A stretch of DNA of 64,000 nt from Alkalibacterium sp. (GCA_020832185.1 JAFIFE010000003.1:16926-80925); one strand, 5' to 3'; shown: positions 17,667-27,473, numbered from the stretch's first letter. A program made the numbers and translations. The notes: generated by a model from the sequence alone, not told the origin.

Positions 17667-20524
17667 CTGAAAGTATGATACGTTCTTTGAAAAAAGCCTT
17701 TATTGATCACAGTATTACGGGATCTCATTATGATCCAAAACTTATTATTAATGACGTGAAAAAGAAAGAGTACATGTTAAACGTTCTGCATGATGAGCTT
17801 AATACCTGTGAGCATTTCTTCTTCTCAGTTGCTTTCTTAACGCAGGATGGATTAGCTTCCTTAAAAGCACAATTTGCAGACCTGAATAAAAGGGGCGCAA
17901 GGGGACGTATCCTTACGTCTGTCTATTTAGCATTCAATCAGCCGGATGTATTTAAAGATTTACTGACTATACCCAATATCGAAGTCAGACTATCTAAAAA
18001 AGAAGGATTTCACTCAAAAGGGTATCTGTTTAAGCACAAATCTTACCACTCGTTTATAGTTGGAAGCTCAAATTTGACCATGTCAGCCTTGAAGGTTAAT
18101 TATGAATGGAATGTTAAGCTCACCTCTCATGATCATGGCCAAATGATACAAGATATCAATGATCATATGGAAAGTGAATGGCATGAGGCGGATCTCCTGA
18201 CTCCAAAATGGATCGAAGACTATAGGGCGACCTACAAACCCATGAGACAATGGATGGAAAACCCAGTAATTGAGGACTCTGATTCGACCGCTGCATACAT
18301 TACCCCTAATATTATGCAGAAAGACGCACTTAGGAATTTAGCCAATCTCAGAGCACGAGGAGAAAATAAAGGAATGGTTGTTTCAGCAACTGGAACTGGT
18401 AAAACCTATTTATCAGCTTTCGATGTAGCTCAGGCGGAACCTGAGAAAGTATTATTTGTTGTACATAGAGAACAGATTTTGAGTAAAGCAAAAGAAGACT
18501 ACAAACGTATTTTAGGTGGAGAAGAAGCTGATTATGGGATGTTATCTGGAAGCAATAAAGAGAGGGATGCCAAATATATATTTGCAACAGTTCAGACCCT
18601 ATCTAAAGGACATATTCTTGAACAGTTTGCTAAGGATCAGTTTGATTACATTTTGATAGATGAAGTACATAAGGCCGGAGCGAAATCATATCATCAAGTG
18701 CTTGATTACTTTGAGCCCAAGTTCTTATTAGGGATGACAGCTACTCCTGAACGAACGGATGGGTTCAATATATTCGAGCTCTTTGACTATAATATTGCGT
18801 ATGAGATCCGCCTTCAGGAAGCATTGGAAGAAAATCTACTCTGCCCATTCCATTACTTTGGAGTCACTGAGTTCGAGAAAAACGGGGAACTTATAACGGA
18901 AACGACAGATATTAATCAATTAGTAGAAGAAGAACGAGTTGACTATTTGATAGAAAAGCTGAATTACTATGGGTGCTCGAGGAATAATCCCAAAGGGTTG
19001 GTGTTTTGCAGCCGCAAGGAAGAAGCCAAAACATTATCCCGGTTATTCAATGAAAGAGGATACCTAAGTACCTACTTATCCGGGGAAGATTCACTGGATA
19101 AACGTGAGAAAGAAGTCACACGATTAGAAAAAGGGCAAATTAACTATATCTTTACAGTTGATATTTTCAATGAAGGAATAGATATCCCTAAAATCAATCA
19201 GGTTATTATGTTAAGGAATACCCAGTCCAGCATCATATTCATTCAGCAATTAGGAAGAGGACTACGTAAAGATGAGTCAAAAGATTACGTAACCGTGATT
19301 GATTTTATCGGGAATTATAAGAATAACTATATGATACCGATGGCATTGTCTGGAGATACGTCTAGGAATAAGAATGGGTTGAGAAAAGATACGTATGACA
19401 CTCATTTCATTTCTGGGGTTTCAACTATTAATTTTGAAGAAATAGCTAAGAAACAGATTTTTCAGTCCATCAATCACATTAAATTGGATTCGATGTTTGA
19501 GTTAAGAAAAGAATTTAATCTGCTATACAACCGTATAGGGCGTGTACCATACTTAAAAGATTTTCAAGAGAACCAGAAACTGGATCCATATATTCTTGCG
19601 ACTAAGAAAAAGAGCTATTACGACTTTCTGGTTGGACTTAAGCAAAATGAAGGAATCCTCTCGAAAGAAGAGCAGCAATACTTGATGATCGCTTCGAGAG
19701 AATTTCTATCCGGGATGAGAAAACATGAATTAATTGTCCTGAAAAAATTAATCGACAACCAAATAGAGGAGTTAAGTGTTGAAAGCATGAAGCAGTTGTT
19801 TCAGGCACATGCACTAATGAATGACGACAGAACAATTCAGTCTGTCTTAAATACGCTAACGCTGCAATTCTATACTGCGTCAACAGCTAAAACTTATGGC
19901 AACCATTCGTTTGTTACTCAAAAGGACGGCAGAGTGCAATTAACCCTATCGTTTAAAAAAGCATTCTCAAACGATTATTTTAAAAAACTATTTATAGATC
20001 TTATAGAGACTGGACTATTGAAAACAGAAGGGTTTAATACAAGTACGGCTTTAACACGTTACCAAAAGTACAAACGAAAAGATGTGCTGCGCTTACTTAA
20101 TTGGGAAGAGCAAATGGTCGATCAAAATATTGGAGGGTATACTGCTAAAAATGGTGAATTTGTTATTTTCATCACTTTGCAAAAAGGAGAGGACTTTACC
20201 GGTGCTTTAATGGCTTATGAGGATGAACTAATTGATTCTACCACGTTGAAATGGTTTACTAAATCACCAAGGACGTTAAATTCTCCGGAAGTTAAAAAAC
20301 TCCAAGATCCAAAAAACTGGGCATTCAGAGTCTTTGCAAAGAAATCAGATGATGAAGGCACTGATTTTTATTACCTTGGGAAATGCAGCCCAGTCCTAGA
20401 TACCATCGAGGAATTAGAGAAGCCGATTCAAGATGGGACTAAAAAATCGGTAGTAGAGATGCTACTGAAATTTGAAGAACCAATTGAGAACAGCCTGTTC
20501 CACTACCTCACTTTAAATGATTAA
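17663..20524 (+). CDS. PLD-nuclease-like / DEAD-box helicase / DUF3427 protein
   Basis: A 953-residue multidomain protein. A phospholipase-D-like domain comes first, with HSKGYLF (His117) and GSSNLTMSAL. An SF2 helicase core follows, with Walker A SATGTGKTYLS (~240), DEVH (~333), GMTATPERTDG and motif VI QQLGRGLRKD. The C-terminal third matches the DUF3427 region found behind such helicases. Only one HxK is obvious in the PLD part. It is translationally coupled to the NUDIX gene. Such proteins are often regarded as repair or defence enzymes; the sequence alone does not decide. Confidence 0.88.
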   Translation: MTESMIRSLKKAFIDHSITGSHYDPKLIINDVKKKEYMLNVLHDELNTCEHFFFSVAFLTQDGLASLKAQFADLNKRGARGRILTSVYLAFNQPDVFKDLLTIPNIEVRLSKKEGFHSKGYLFKHKSYHSFIVGSSNLTMSALKVNYEWNVKLTSHDHGQMIQDINDHMESEWHEADLLTPKWIEDYRATYKPMRQWMENPVIEDSDSTAAYITPNIMQKDALRNLANLRARGENKGMVVSATGTGKTYLSAFDVAQAEPEKVLFVVHREQILSKAKEDYKRILGGEEADYGMLSGSNKERDAKYIFATVQTLSKGHILEQFAKDQFDYILIDEVHKAGAKSYHQVLDYFEPKFLLGMTATPERTDGFNIFELFDYNIAYEIRLQEALEENLLCPFHYFGVTEFEKNGELITETTDINQLVEEERVDYLIEKLNYYGCSRNNPKGLVFCSRKEEAKTLSRLFNERGYLSTYLSGEDSLDKREKEVTRLEKGQINYIFTVDIFNEGIDIPKINQVIMLRNTQSSIIFIQQLGRGLRKDESKDYVTVIDFIGNYKNNYMIPMALSGDTSRNKNGLRKDTYDTHFISGVSTINFEEIAKKQIFQSINHIKLDSMFELRKEFNLLYNRIGRVPYLKDFQENQKLDPYILATKKKSYYDFLVGLKQNEGILSKEEQQYLMIASREFLSGMRKHELIVLKKLIDNQIEELSVESMKQLFQAHALMNDDRTIQSVLNTLTLQFYTASTAKTYGNHSFVTQKDGRVQLTLSFKKAFSNDYFKKLFIDLIETGLLKTEGFNTSTALTRYQKYKRKDVLRLLNWEEQMVDQNIGGYTAKNGEFVIFITLQKGEDFTGALMAYEDELIDSTTLKWFTKSPRTLNSPEVKKLQDPKNWAFRVFAKKSDDEGTDFYYLGKCSPVLDTIEELEKPIQDGTKKSVVEMLLKFEEPIENSLFHYLTLND

Positions 20525-20560
20525 AAAAATCCCTTCTCGTCATGAGAAAGGGATTTTTTC
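20524..20560. terminator. Bidirectional terminator between helicase and PAS-GGDEF genes
   Basis: AAAAAATCCCTT...CTC pairs with GAG...AAGGGATTTTTT around a short loop. T and A runs on both sides suit both converging genes. Confidence 0.85.
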
Positions 20561-20566
20561 TGTGGT

Positions 20567-22426
20567 TCAGATGGCTTTGGAATGGCGTTTGTTTTCGTAC
20601 ATGGCAGAGTCCGCTTTGTTTAACAGTTCCTGAACAGTCTGTCCATCTCTTGGGTAATAAGCAAAGCCTACACTAGGGGTGCTGAGGACTTCATAGCCAT
20701 CGATTATATAGGTCTGATTCAGTCTGTTCAAGAGCTGACTGGCCCATCTCATGGCCTCATCATAGCTATCAAGGTTATCTATAAGGAGGGTGAACTCATC
20801 ACCGCCTAAGCGTGCCGCGTAGTCGGGTTCGGACACCATCGATTTAATGCGGGCGGCGACTTCTGCCAGCAGTGAATCCCCAAAAGCGTGTCCATATTCA
20901 TCGTTGATCGTTTTGAAATTATTCAAATCCATAAAGAGCAGAGCGAATTTTTTGTGATTATCCTGGGCATCTGTAATTGCGTTTTTCAGCACGTCTTCAA
21001 AGCAGATACGGTTTGCCAGATGAGTCAGGTGATCATGAAAGGCCATGTATTGGATCTGTTCCTGATTGATCTTATTCTCAGTGACATCTCTTGCAATCGC
21101 ATAAACACCAACGACCTCATTGTTTGACTTTATGGGGACATGGGTAATGCTTAGATAATAAAACTCATTTGATTTATTTGTTAAAGGCAATTCATAGTAC
21201 TTGAATATCCCGTTTTTTGCATTGATAAAATGTTCTTTCACCGTTTCCTGATAATCGGGATGGATAAAATTGAGAAGCGGTCGTCCGAGCAGTTCTGATG
21301 GTGTAGAAACGAGTATTTCCGCCCCTTTTTTATTTACACTCTCAATGACGCCATTTAAATTAAACGAAAAGGCCGCATCCGGATGATGATCAAAAAGCGA
21401 TTGGTATCGTTCCTGGTTCGTTTCCAGTTGCTCTACATTTTTGTAATACTTTTTAAGCAGTGTCTGGTTATCTGCAATAATCATATATTGTCTAATCATG
21501 ACAAAGGCCACTGACAAGCCGACTCCAATAATAACGGCATTGACTCCCGTCGTCGTTATAATCATAAATAAGAAAAGAACAGTCAAACTGATATAAGGGA
21601 ATAAAACACTATACAAGTGCAAACGGCCATCTAGCATAGATTGTGTTCCAGCCGGGAGTTCGTTGCCTTCTTTTTGAAGAAGCCCCGTATAACCGATCAG
21701 CATGACCCCTAATATAAATAGAGGATCTGTCCAGCTTCCAGAGAAGTAGTCATTAAAGCTGATCAAGTAGACAAAAGCGGTATCCGCAATGATATATGTT
21801 ATCAGACCTGCTGAATAGAACAAAAGCATTTTATGGGAGAAGACTTTCTGACCTGTAAAATACAGAATCAGTACACATAATACTAGAGCCAGATCCGCAA
21901 TGGGGTAAAACAGAGAAAGGGCTATAGCGAGCTGGGAAACGTCCCCTGCAGCAATAATCGGTTCAAGTATAAAGTACCAGCTGAATGTGGCAAACATGGT
22001 CATAATAAGAAGAATATCGAATACATAACGCATCAGAACAAGGTGCCGTTTCTCCAAGTGCAGTTTATAGACAAAAGCGCTGATGTAAAACAGGACATTG
22101 AATATGTAGAACACATCAGAAATACCTGGGTAGGGGACCTCTAAGCCAAGAAAACTTTCGTATAGTATCCAGAAAAACTCAGCGATGAAGTAGCTGAATG
22201 TTCCAACTGTCAGAAGGAACCAGAAAACTTTATCTTTCGCCTTGCTTCGCCGGGTAGCCTTTAACAGCCAGATACCTGGGACAAGGGAGCCGGTAAGGGA
22301 CAGCCAGTTTCCTCCCCATGTTAAAGCTGAAGGTGAGTTCTGAAAGAGAATGATCCATGCATAATAAAAAGATGTGAATAACACTATAAAACCTAACCAG
22401 TACTTGTTTTTTCTCTGAATGGTCAT
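20567..22426 (-). CDS. Membrane-bound diguanylate cyclase, multi-TM + PAS + GGDEF
   Basis: A 619-residue protein with about ten helices (residues ~10-325), a short linker, a PAS domain (~345-455, with SLFDHHPDAAFSFNLNGVI and YAIARDVTENK) and a C-terminal GGDEF domain with intact GGDEF at 541-545. There is no EAL domain and no RxxD inhibitory site, so it should be a dedicated c-di-GMP synthase. The membrane region is related to that of the GGDEF-EAL protein at 571-2865 (F/YFILEPI, ALSxxYPIxxLxxVL, a late LIGxxG segment), hinting that the two respond to similar cues. Confidence 0.9.
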   Translation of the reverse strand: MTIQRKNKYWLGFIVLFTSFYYAWIILFQNSPSALTWGGNWLSLTGSLVPGIWLLKATRRSKAKDKVFWFLLTVGTFSYFIAEFFWILYESFLGLEVPYPGISDVFYIFNVLFYISAFVYKLHLEKRHLVLMRYVFDILLIMTMFATFSWYFILEPIIAAGDVSQLAIALSLFYPIADLALVLCVLILYFTGQKVFSHKMLLFYSAGLITYIIADTAFVYLISFNDYFSGSWTDPLFILGVMLIGYTGLLQKEGNELPAGTQSMLDGRLHLYSVLFPYISLTVLFLFMIITTTGVNAVIIGVGLSVAFVMIRQYMIIADNQTLLKKYYKNVEQLETNQERYQSLFDHHPDAAFSFNLNGVIESVNKKGAEILVSTPSELLGRPLLNFIHPDYQETVKEHFINAKNGIFKYYELPLTNKSNEFYYLSITHVPIKSNNEVVGVYAIARDVTENKINQEQIQYMAFHDHLTHLANRICFEDVLKNAITDAQDNHKKFALLFMDLNNFKTINDEYGHAFGDSLLAEVAARIKSMVSEPDYAARLGGDEFTLLIDNLDSYDEAMRWASQLLNRLNQTYIIDGYEVLSTPSVGFAYYPRDGQTVQELLNKADSAMYENKRHSKAI

Positions 22427-22986
22427 GATACTATCTCCTCAAATCATAAGATGCTAATGACTATCTCTTTTTATAGGATAATATTAACAAAAGGGACGGG
22501 GTTATTAAAAAAGAATATATTATAATTATAGTTATTAATATTCATTGCTGTTATTAGCATTATACTATGTTCTGAGAGATAAAATACAGTAATACGCAAT
22601 GATTTGTGAACTTTTTGTAACAAATTCCATATAGTTGCTGGTTTAAACGACTAGAATATTAGATTCAAACTATAAAATGAGAAGTGAATACGAATATGAA
22701 AGACCTCTAATATGAATATAAACAAATATAGTTTGTTTATTATACATACTTATGCAAAGTTTAACCCTTCATATTCCTTTTCAGTTGCTATTATATTCCT
22801 AAATTATGAGAAGAATAAGAATATAAATTAATAATTTTACTCTCTTATGGTGTGATCTCTCCATTCTAGTCAGGAAGCCTCCAAACTGGATGTCCATCTA
22901 CAGGCTGCAGCAAATAGCTATAATTGGAAATAAACCCTGTCTTGATTTACTATTAAACTAAGAAACCATAGAGCAGAGGTGTGCAA
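22427..22986. other. Long AT-rich intergenic region between divergent GGDEF and ion-channel genes
   Basis: About 560 bases, very AT-rich between 22480 and 22840, with several TATAAT-like hexamers but no single promoter that stands out. No open frame with a ribosome-binding site, no terminator hairpin and no recognisable riboswitch is visible. It must hold promoters for both divergent genes. Confidence 0.5.
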
Positions 22987-23982
22987 ATGGAAGTCGTCTT
23001 ATTTATTTCGGGTTTGAGTCTAACGTTGTTAGCTATCGTTGATTTGATTTGGACTACGCTTTGGATCGATGGTGGAGCAGGACCTATTTCAAAACGGACT
23101 GCCAGATTGACATGGATGGCTACAAAAAAAATCAGTAAAAATAGAAAAGGTCTGTTCAATCTGGTAGGTCCTCTAATACTGGTCTTTACTCTGCTTGGAT
23201 GGGTCCTGTTTTTATGGGCAGGGTTATCGTTATTATTTTCAAGTGACCCTGATTCCATAGTCAAAACAACGTTCAAAGGACCTGTGATGTGGTATGAACG
23301 TGTTTATTTCACTGGATTTTCCTTATTCACTCTTGGAGTGGGCGATTATTCTCCAAAACCGGGATTTTGGCAAATCGCGACGGCAGTCAGTTCAGGAATG
23401 GGTATTTTACTCCTGACTTTAGGTGCGTCTTATATCATATCAGTCGTTAGTGCTGTCGTTAAGAAAAGAGCGGTGGCTCGATCCATCACTGGATTAGGAA
23501 ATACGAGTAAAGACATCATCGAAAGTGCCTGGAATGGAGAAACCTTCTATCAGATGGACATGTTCTTGATGACGATTTCTTCTCAAATTACAGAGCTGAC
23601 ACAGCAGCACCAGGCCTATCCGTTGCTGCATTATTATCACAGTCAGAAACCAGATGAGTCTTCTGCAGTGGGCATTGCGATACTGGACGATGTGTTGACC
23701 ATTCTTTATTATGGCGTAGACAATCATGAGACGGTCAACCTCACCTTGCTGAATGAAGCCAGATCAAGCATCGGTACCTATCTGGAAACGATGACGTCCG
23801 CATTTATTCAAGAATCAAGTTCAGTCCCGCCAAATCCCACTATAGACAATTTGACAAATAAAAACATCCCACTTGTTTCAGAAGCACTCTTTTATGAACG
23901 AGTAGACAAAATCAGTCAGAGGAGGAAACAATTACTCGGAGCAGTTGAGGCTGATAATCACGAATGGCCAGCCTCCGGTTAA
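22987..23982 (+). CDS. Potassium-channel-like protein with atypical selectivity filter
   Basis: A 331-residue membrane protein. The N-terminal ~160 residues contain about four helices, including a pore loop and filter TLGVGD (residues 115-120) between two helices, resembling the two-helix ion channel fold where TVGYGD is usual. The remaining half is soluble and helical without a recognisable RCK (TrkA-N) domain. The Val in place of the filter Tyr makes ion selectivity uncertain. ATG 22987 is preceded by AGAGG; a GTG six bases earlier overlaps that site. A strong hairpin terminator follows. Confidence 0.75.
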   Translation: MEVVLFISGLSLTLLAIVDLIWTTLWIDGGAGPISKRTARLTWMATKKISKNRKGLFNLVGPLILVFTLLGWVLFLWAGLSLLFSSDPDSIVKTTFKGPVMWYERVYFTGFSLFTLGVGDYSPKPGFWQIATAVSSGMGILLLTLGASYIISVVSAVVKKRAVARSITGLGNTSKDIIESAWNGETFYQMDMFLMTISSQITELTQQHQAYPLLHYYHSQKPDESSAVGIAILDDVLTILYYGVDNHETVNLTLLNEARSSIGTYLETMTSAFIQESSSVPPNPTIDNLTNKNIPLVSEALFYERVDKISQRRKQLLGAVEADNHEWPASG

Positions 23983-23990
23983 CTGTAAGT

Positions 23991-24032
23991 AAACCCCTCA
24001 CACACTCTATCGGAAGTGTGTGAGGGGTTTAT
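23991..24032. terminator. Strong hairpin terminator between convergent genes
   Basis: A perfect 16-bp stem (AAACCCCTCACACACT with its complement) around an 8-nt loop. The T tract is only the stem's own TTT plus ATT, but stem strength and position between two converging genes favour termination in both directions. Confidence 0.75.
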
Positions 24033-24078
24033 TGATGTGTTGAGAAAAGGCTTCAAATAATTACCTGATGAGAAGGCA

Positions 24079-25041
24079 TTAAACGGCTATCGGAAAGTTT
24101 GAATCGCTTAAGTAAGCGTTCAGGAAATGCTTGATTCGTGTCTGGTACATTGTTTTATCTGCAATGTAAGCATATCCGTGTTTGGCTCCCAGTGCTATAT
24201 ACAGTTCTTTCGGACAATTGGCAGAATGGTAAAGTTCATAGGCCATATGAGTAGGAACAAAATCGTCTTCATCCCCATGAATAAAGAGAATAGGGGTTGA
24301 GGATTTTTTGACCTGTTCTTCAGGGCTAGCTTCTCCAAACCAGTATCCTGCTTTGACTTTAGTAATCAGACTGGTCATAGGAATAAAGGGATACTGCGGC
24401 AATTTGTACATCGTCTTCAGCTGATGCGCCATTTCTTTTGTAACAGAGCTGTACCCACAATCTTCTATGATCGCTTTGACATTGTGCGGCAATGGCTCTC
24501 CACTGACATTCATCACAGTGGCCGCCCCCATACTTAATCCGAACAAAATGATTTCAGTCTCTTCTCCGTAGTCCGCTATCAGTTTATCGATCCAATTGAC
24601 ATAGTCTTTTCTTTCATGCCAGCCAAACCCGATATAGTCTCCTTCGCTTTCTCCATGTCCTCTAGCATCCGGAATGAGCAGATTAAAGCCTAAATCAAAA
24701 TACAGTTTTGCCCAGGGGGCCATATCTCTGTTGCTCCCGCCGTAGCCATGTGCAATAATTGCGACTTTTTTTGTCTGTTCCTTATGCGGAATCAGCAGCC
24801 CGGATAATGTGAGCTCATCAATGGATCGCAAGGTCAGGAGTTCCTTATCTACTGATTGGTACCATTCTTTTTCTTTTTTCCATGGATCATCAGGAGTGAT
24901 TTCTTCCATGCTGAATTCATCGATAAACGCCTTTTTATTGATTCCTACTGCTATTTTGTAGAAGTGTGCACTCGCATACGCTAAGGCAGAAGCAGCCAAC
25001 CCAACGGTCCCGAGTATTCCCCATTTAACGGACTTTTTCAT
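24079..25041 (-). CDS. Membrane-anchored alpha/beta hydrolase (YqkD-like)
   Basis: A 320-residue protein with an N-terminal signal-anchor (VKWGILGTVGLAASALAYASA) and an alpha/beta hydrolase domain. The oxyanion segment is AHGYGGSNRDMA, the nucleophile Ser is in FGLSMGAATVM, the acid in HGDEDDFVP and the base His in GAKHGYAY. It resembles B. subtilis YqkD-type peptidase/esterase-like hydrolases of unknown substrate. ATG 25041 has TAAGGAAGGA at 9 nt. A start 57 bases upstream is open but lacks such a site. Confidence 0.82.
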   Translation of the reverse strand: MKKSVKWGILGTVGLAASALAYASAHFYKIAVGINKKAFIDEFSMEEITPDDPWKKEKEWYQSVDKELLTLRSIDELTLSGLLIPHKEQTKKVAIIAHGYGGSNRDMAPWAKLYFDLGFNLLIPDARGHGESEGDYIGFGWHERKDYVNWIDKLIADYGEETEIILFGLSMGAATVMNVSGEPLPHNVKAIIEDCGYSSVTKEMAHQLKTMYKLPQYPFIPMTSLITKVKAGYWFGEASPEEQVKKSSTPILFIHGDEDDFVPTHMAYELYHSANCPKELYIALGAKHGYAYIADKTMYQTRIKHFLNAYLSDSNFPIAV

Positions 25042-25134
25042 ATGTATCCATCCTTCCTTATCCATAAACGTCTTTTTTCCATTGTACAGTAAAGTCATGG
25101 AAAAATTGAGAATAAATAAATTTAGTCACGTGGC

Positions 25135-25163
25135 TTGACATAAACAGGTGTATGGTGTTTAAT
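25135..25163 (+). promoter_or_regulatory. Promoter of the persulfide (cstR) operon
   Basis: TTGACA at 25135-25140, a 17-bp spacer and TTTAAT at 25158-25163 (or TAATAT two bases on). The -10 box abuts the CstR/CsoR-type palindrome, so bound repressor would block polymerase. Confidence 0.7.
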
Positions 25164-25179
25164 ATACCCTGTAGGGTAT
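25164..25179. promoter_or_regulatory. CstR/CsoR-type operator
   Basis: ATACCC-TGTA-GGGTAT: perfect inverted hexamers around a 4-bp centre, the G-tract architecture known for CsoR/CstR operators. It overlaps the promoter of the operon that ends in a cstR-like gene, so autorepression relieved by persulfides is the natural reading. Confidence 0.85.
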
Positions 25180-25209
25180 TTAAGCCCGTTATCTAAGGAG
25201 GAAAAAGAA

Positions 25210-25527
25210 ATGTTTGGATTATTCAACAGGATACCAGCTGTGAGTACAAAAGAGTTAGAGACCGAAATGGTTAACAAACCAACGATTGTAGATGTTAGGA
25301 CGTCAGGGGAATACCGTGGAGGGCATATTCCGGGAGCGAAGAATGTTCCGTTGAATACAATTGAGCAATATAAAGGCAGCAAAGATCATAAAGTCTATGT
25401 CATCTGTCAATCAGGAATGAGAAGTAAACGAGCGGCATCGTCATTAAAGAAAAAAGGGTACGATGTAATCAACGTTCGTGGTGGAATGAGTCAATGGACT
25501 GGAAAAGTTAGAGGAGGAAAAATTTAA
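25210..25527 (+). CDS. Rhodanese-domain sulfurtransferase
   Basis: A 105-residue single rhodanese domain (VDVRTSGEYRGGHIPGAKNVPL) with catalytic Cys66 in ICQSGMRSKRA. It moves sulfane sulfur between small thiols or proteins. First gene of the CstR-type operon, with AAGGAGG before ATG 25210 and no gap before the CoA-disulfide reductase gene, indicating tight coupling. Confidence 0.9.
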   Translation: MFGLFNRIPAVSTKELETEMVNKPTIVDVRTSGEYRGGHIPGAKNVPLNTIEQYKGSKDHKVYVICQSGMRSKRAASSLKKKGYDVINVRGGMSQWTGKVRGGKI

Positions 25528-27183
25528 GTGGATAAAATTGTTATTATAGGTGGCGTAGCAGGCGGGATGTCTGCAGCAACACGTTTACGTCGATTAAAAG
25601 AAGAAGCTGAAATCATTATTTTTGAAAAAGGACCCTATGTTTCATTTGCAAACTGTGGACTGCCTTACTATGTATCTGGTGAAATTTCAGAGCGCGATAA
25701 ACTGATCGTTCAGACACCCGAAGCCTTGCACGACCGTTTCAGACTGGATGTCAGACCTGAACATGAGGTTGTGTCGATCAACCCGGAAGATAAAACAGTA
25801 ACGGCTAATCATAATGGGGTCCTTGTAACTGAAACATATGATCAGCTCATATTATCTCCTGGCGCAAGAGCCTTTATTCCGCCTATTGAAGGACTAGATG
25901 AGGCAGACAATGTGTATACGTTAAGAAATGTGCCGGACTTAGATAAAATCATGACACGCATTGATGGAATGGATCCTAAAGAAGCTGTCGTCATTGGTGC
26001 AGGATTCATCGGCATCGAAATGGCAGAAAATCTCAGACATAGAGGGATCGAGGTCACTCTTATCGAAAAAGCCCCTCATGTGCTGCCGCCACTCGATGAA
26101 GAAATGGCTGCGTTCGTTCAGAACGAATTGAAAGAGCAGGGCGTTAACGTCATTACTTCCCAGTCAGCTGTTGCCTTTAAGGAGGCCGGCAATCGAGTCG
26201 TTCTTGAAGACGGAACAGAGTTTTCAACAGACTTGACGATCATGTCAGTCGGTGTACAGACGGAAAGCACGTTAGCTGAAGAAGCTGGAATCGAATTAGG
26301 TCTGCGAGGCGGGATCCTGGTCGATGAAACGTATCAGACAAGTGTGAAGGATATTTACGCAGTAGGCGATGCGATTGTTGTGAAAAATCAGATTACAGGT
26401 GAGGATGCACTGATCGCCTTAGCTTCTCCGGCTAACCGTCAGGGGCGACAAGTAGCTGATAACATTGCCGGGATCAAACGACCTAATAAAGGAAGCATCG
26501 GAACAGCCATCGTTCGAGCATTCGGATTGACCGCTGCGTCCACAGGATTAAGTGAACGTCAGGTGAAAATGGCTGGAATGGCTGTCGCTTCCGTTCACAC
26601 ATTGAGCAAAGACCATGCAGGCTATTATCCGGGTGCGACGGATATCACGCTTAAACTCGTCTTTAATCCGATCAGTGGAAAAATTTATGGGGCTCAGGCT
26701 GTCGGTGTCAAAGGGGTCGATAAACGCATTGATATTATTGCTACAGCCATTAAAGGCGAATTGACAGTGTATGACTTACCGGAACTTGAGTTTACCTATG
26801 CTCCACCATTTGGGTCAGCTAAAGACCCGGTCAACATGGCTGGTTATGCAGCCCTCAATGTTATCGAAGGTATGAGCGATCAGGTTCAGTGGCATGAATT
26901 AGAAGAAGAACTGAAAAATGGCGCGATCCTTTTAGACGTTCGCAGTGAAGCTGAACTCGAAGACGGTCACTTCCCTGATTCAATCAATATTCCATTAAAT
27001 GATTTACGTGACCGCATGAATGAATTAGATAAAGACCAGCCGTATGTGATCAGTTGCCGAAGCGGTCAGCGGAGCTATATTGGTGAACGTATTTTGAAAC
27101 AAGCAGGATTTAAAGTGAAAAATTTAGATGGTGCCTATGCACTTTATCAAACAGTGAAACCGGAGGAATTAGTCAATGTATAG
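25528..27183 (+). CDS. CoA-disulfide reductase fused to a rhodanese domain
   Basis: A 551-residue FAD/NAD(P)H disulfide reductase with an N-terminal GGVAGGMSAATRLRR dinucleotide motif, the single active cysteine Cys43 (SFANCGLPYY, as in the CoA-disulfide reductase family) and a second nucleotide-binding motif IGAGFIGIEMAE. A C-terminal rhodanese domain from ~455 carries its own Cys (ISCRSGQRS). Such fusions reduce CoA-persulfides or polysulfides, releasing sulfide. The start is GTG with AGAGGAGG upstream. It overlaps the next gene by 8 bases. Confidence 0.93.
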   Translation: MDKIVIIGGVAGGMSAATRLRRLKEEAEIIIFEKGPYVSFANCGLPYYVSGEISERDKLIVQTPEALHDRFRLDVRPEHEVVSINPEDKTVTANHNGVLVTETYDQLILSPGARAFIPPIEGLDEADNVYTLRNVPDLDKIMTRIDGMDPKEAVVIGAGFIGIEMAENLRHRGIEVTLIEKAPHVLPPLDEEMAAFVQNELKEQGVNVITSQSAVAFKEAGNRVVLEDGTEFSTDLTIMSVGVQTESTLAEEAGIELGLRGGILVDETYQTSVKDIYAVGDAIVVKNQITGEDALIALASPANRQGRQVADNIAGIKRPNKGSIGTAIVRAFGLTAASTGLSERQVKMAGMAVASVHTLSKDHAGYYPGATDITLKLVFNPISGKIYGAQAVGVKGVDKRIDIIATAIKGELTVYDLPELEFTYAPPFGSAKDPVNMAGYAALNVIEGMSDQVQWHELEEELKNGAILLDVRSEAELEDGHFPDSINIPLNDLRDRMNELDKDQPYVISCRSGQRSYIGERILKQAGFKVKNLDGAYALYQTVKPEELVNV

Positions 27184-27472
27184 ATCAATTAGTATGGATG
27201 AATTTGGACAAAAGCAGAGAAGAGAAGACATCACAATCATTGATGTGAGAGAAGCAGACGAGTATTCTGCCGGTCATATTCCTGGAGCAGTCAGCATGCC
27301 TTTAAGCGGATTGGCTCAGGGCCATGAGTCGCTTGAAAAAGACAAAGAATACCATGTCATCTGTCTATCAGGTGGCCGTTCGTCAATGGCATGTGACTTT
27401 TTGGGAAATCAGGGGTATGATGTTGTTAACGTTATGGGTGGCATGTCTGCCTGGAGAGGGGAAATCGAGTAA
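27176..27472 (+). CDS. Rhodanese-domain protein
   Basis: A 98-residue rhodanese (IDVREADEYSAGHIPGAVSMPL) with catalytic Cys63 in ICLSGGRSS. This is the second free-standing rhodanese of the operon, and with the fused one it makes three. It overlaps the reductase gene and lies directly before the regulator, supporting a shared role in handling sulfane sulfur. Confidence 0.9.
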   Translation: MYRSISMDEFGQKQRREDITIIDVREADEYSAGHIPGAVSMPLSGLAQGHESLEKDKEYHVICLSGGRSSMACDFLGNQGYDVVNVMGGMSAWRGEIE

Positions 27473-27473
27473 G

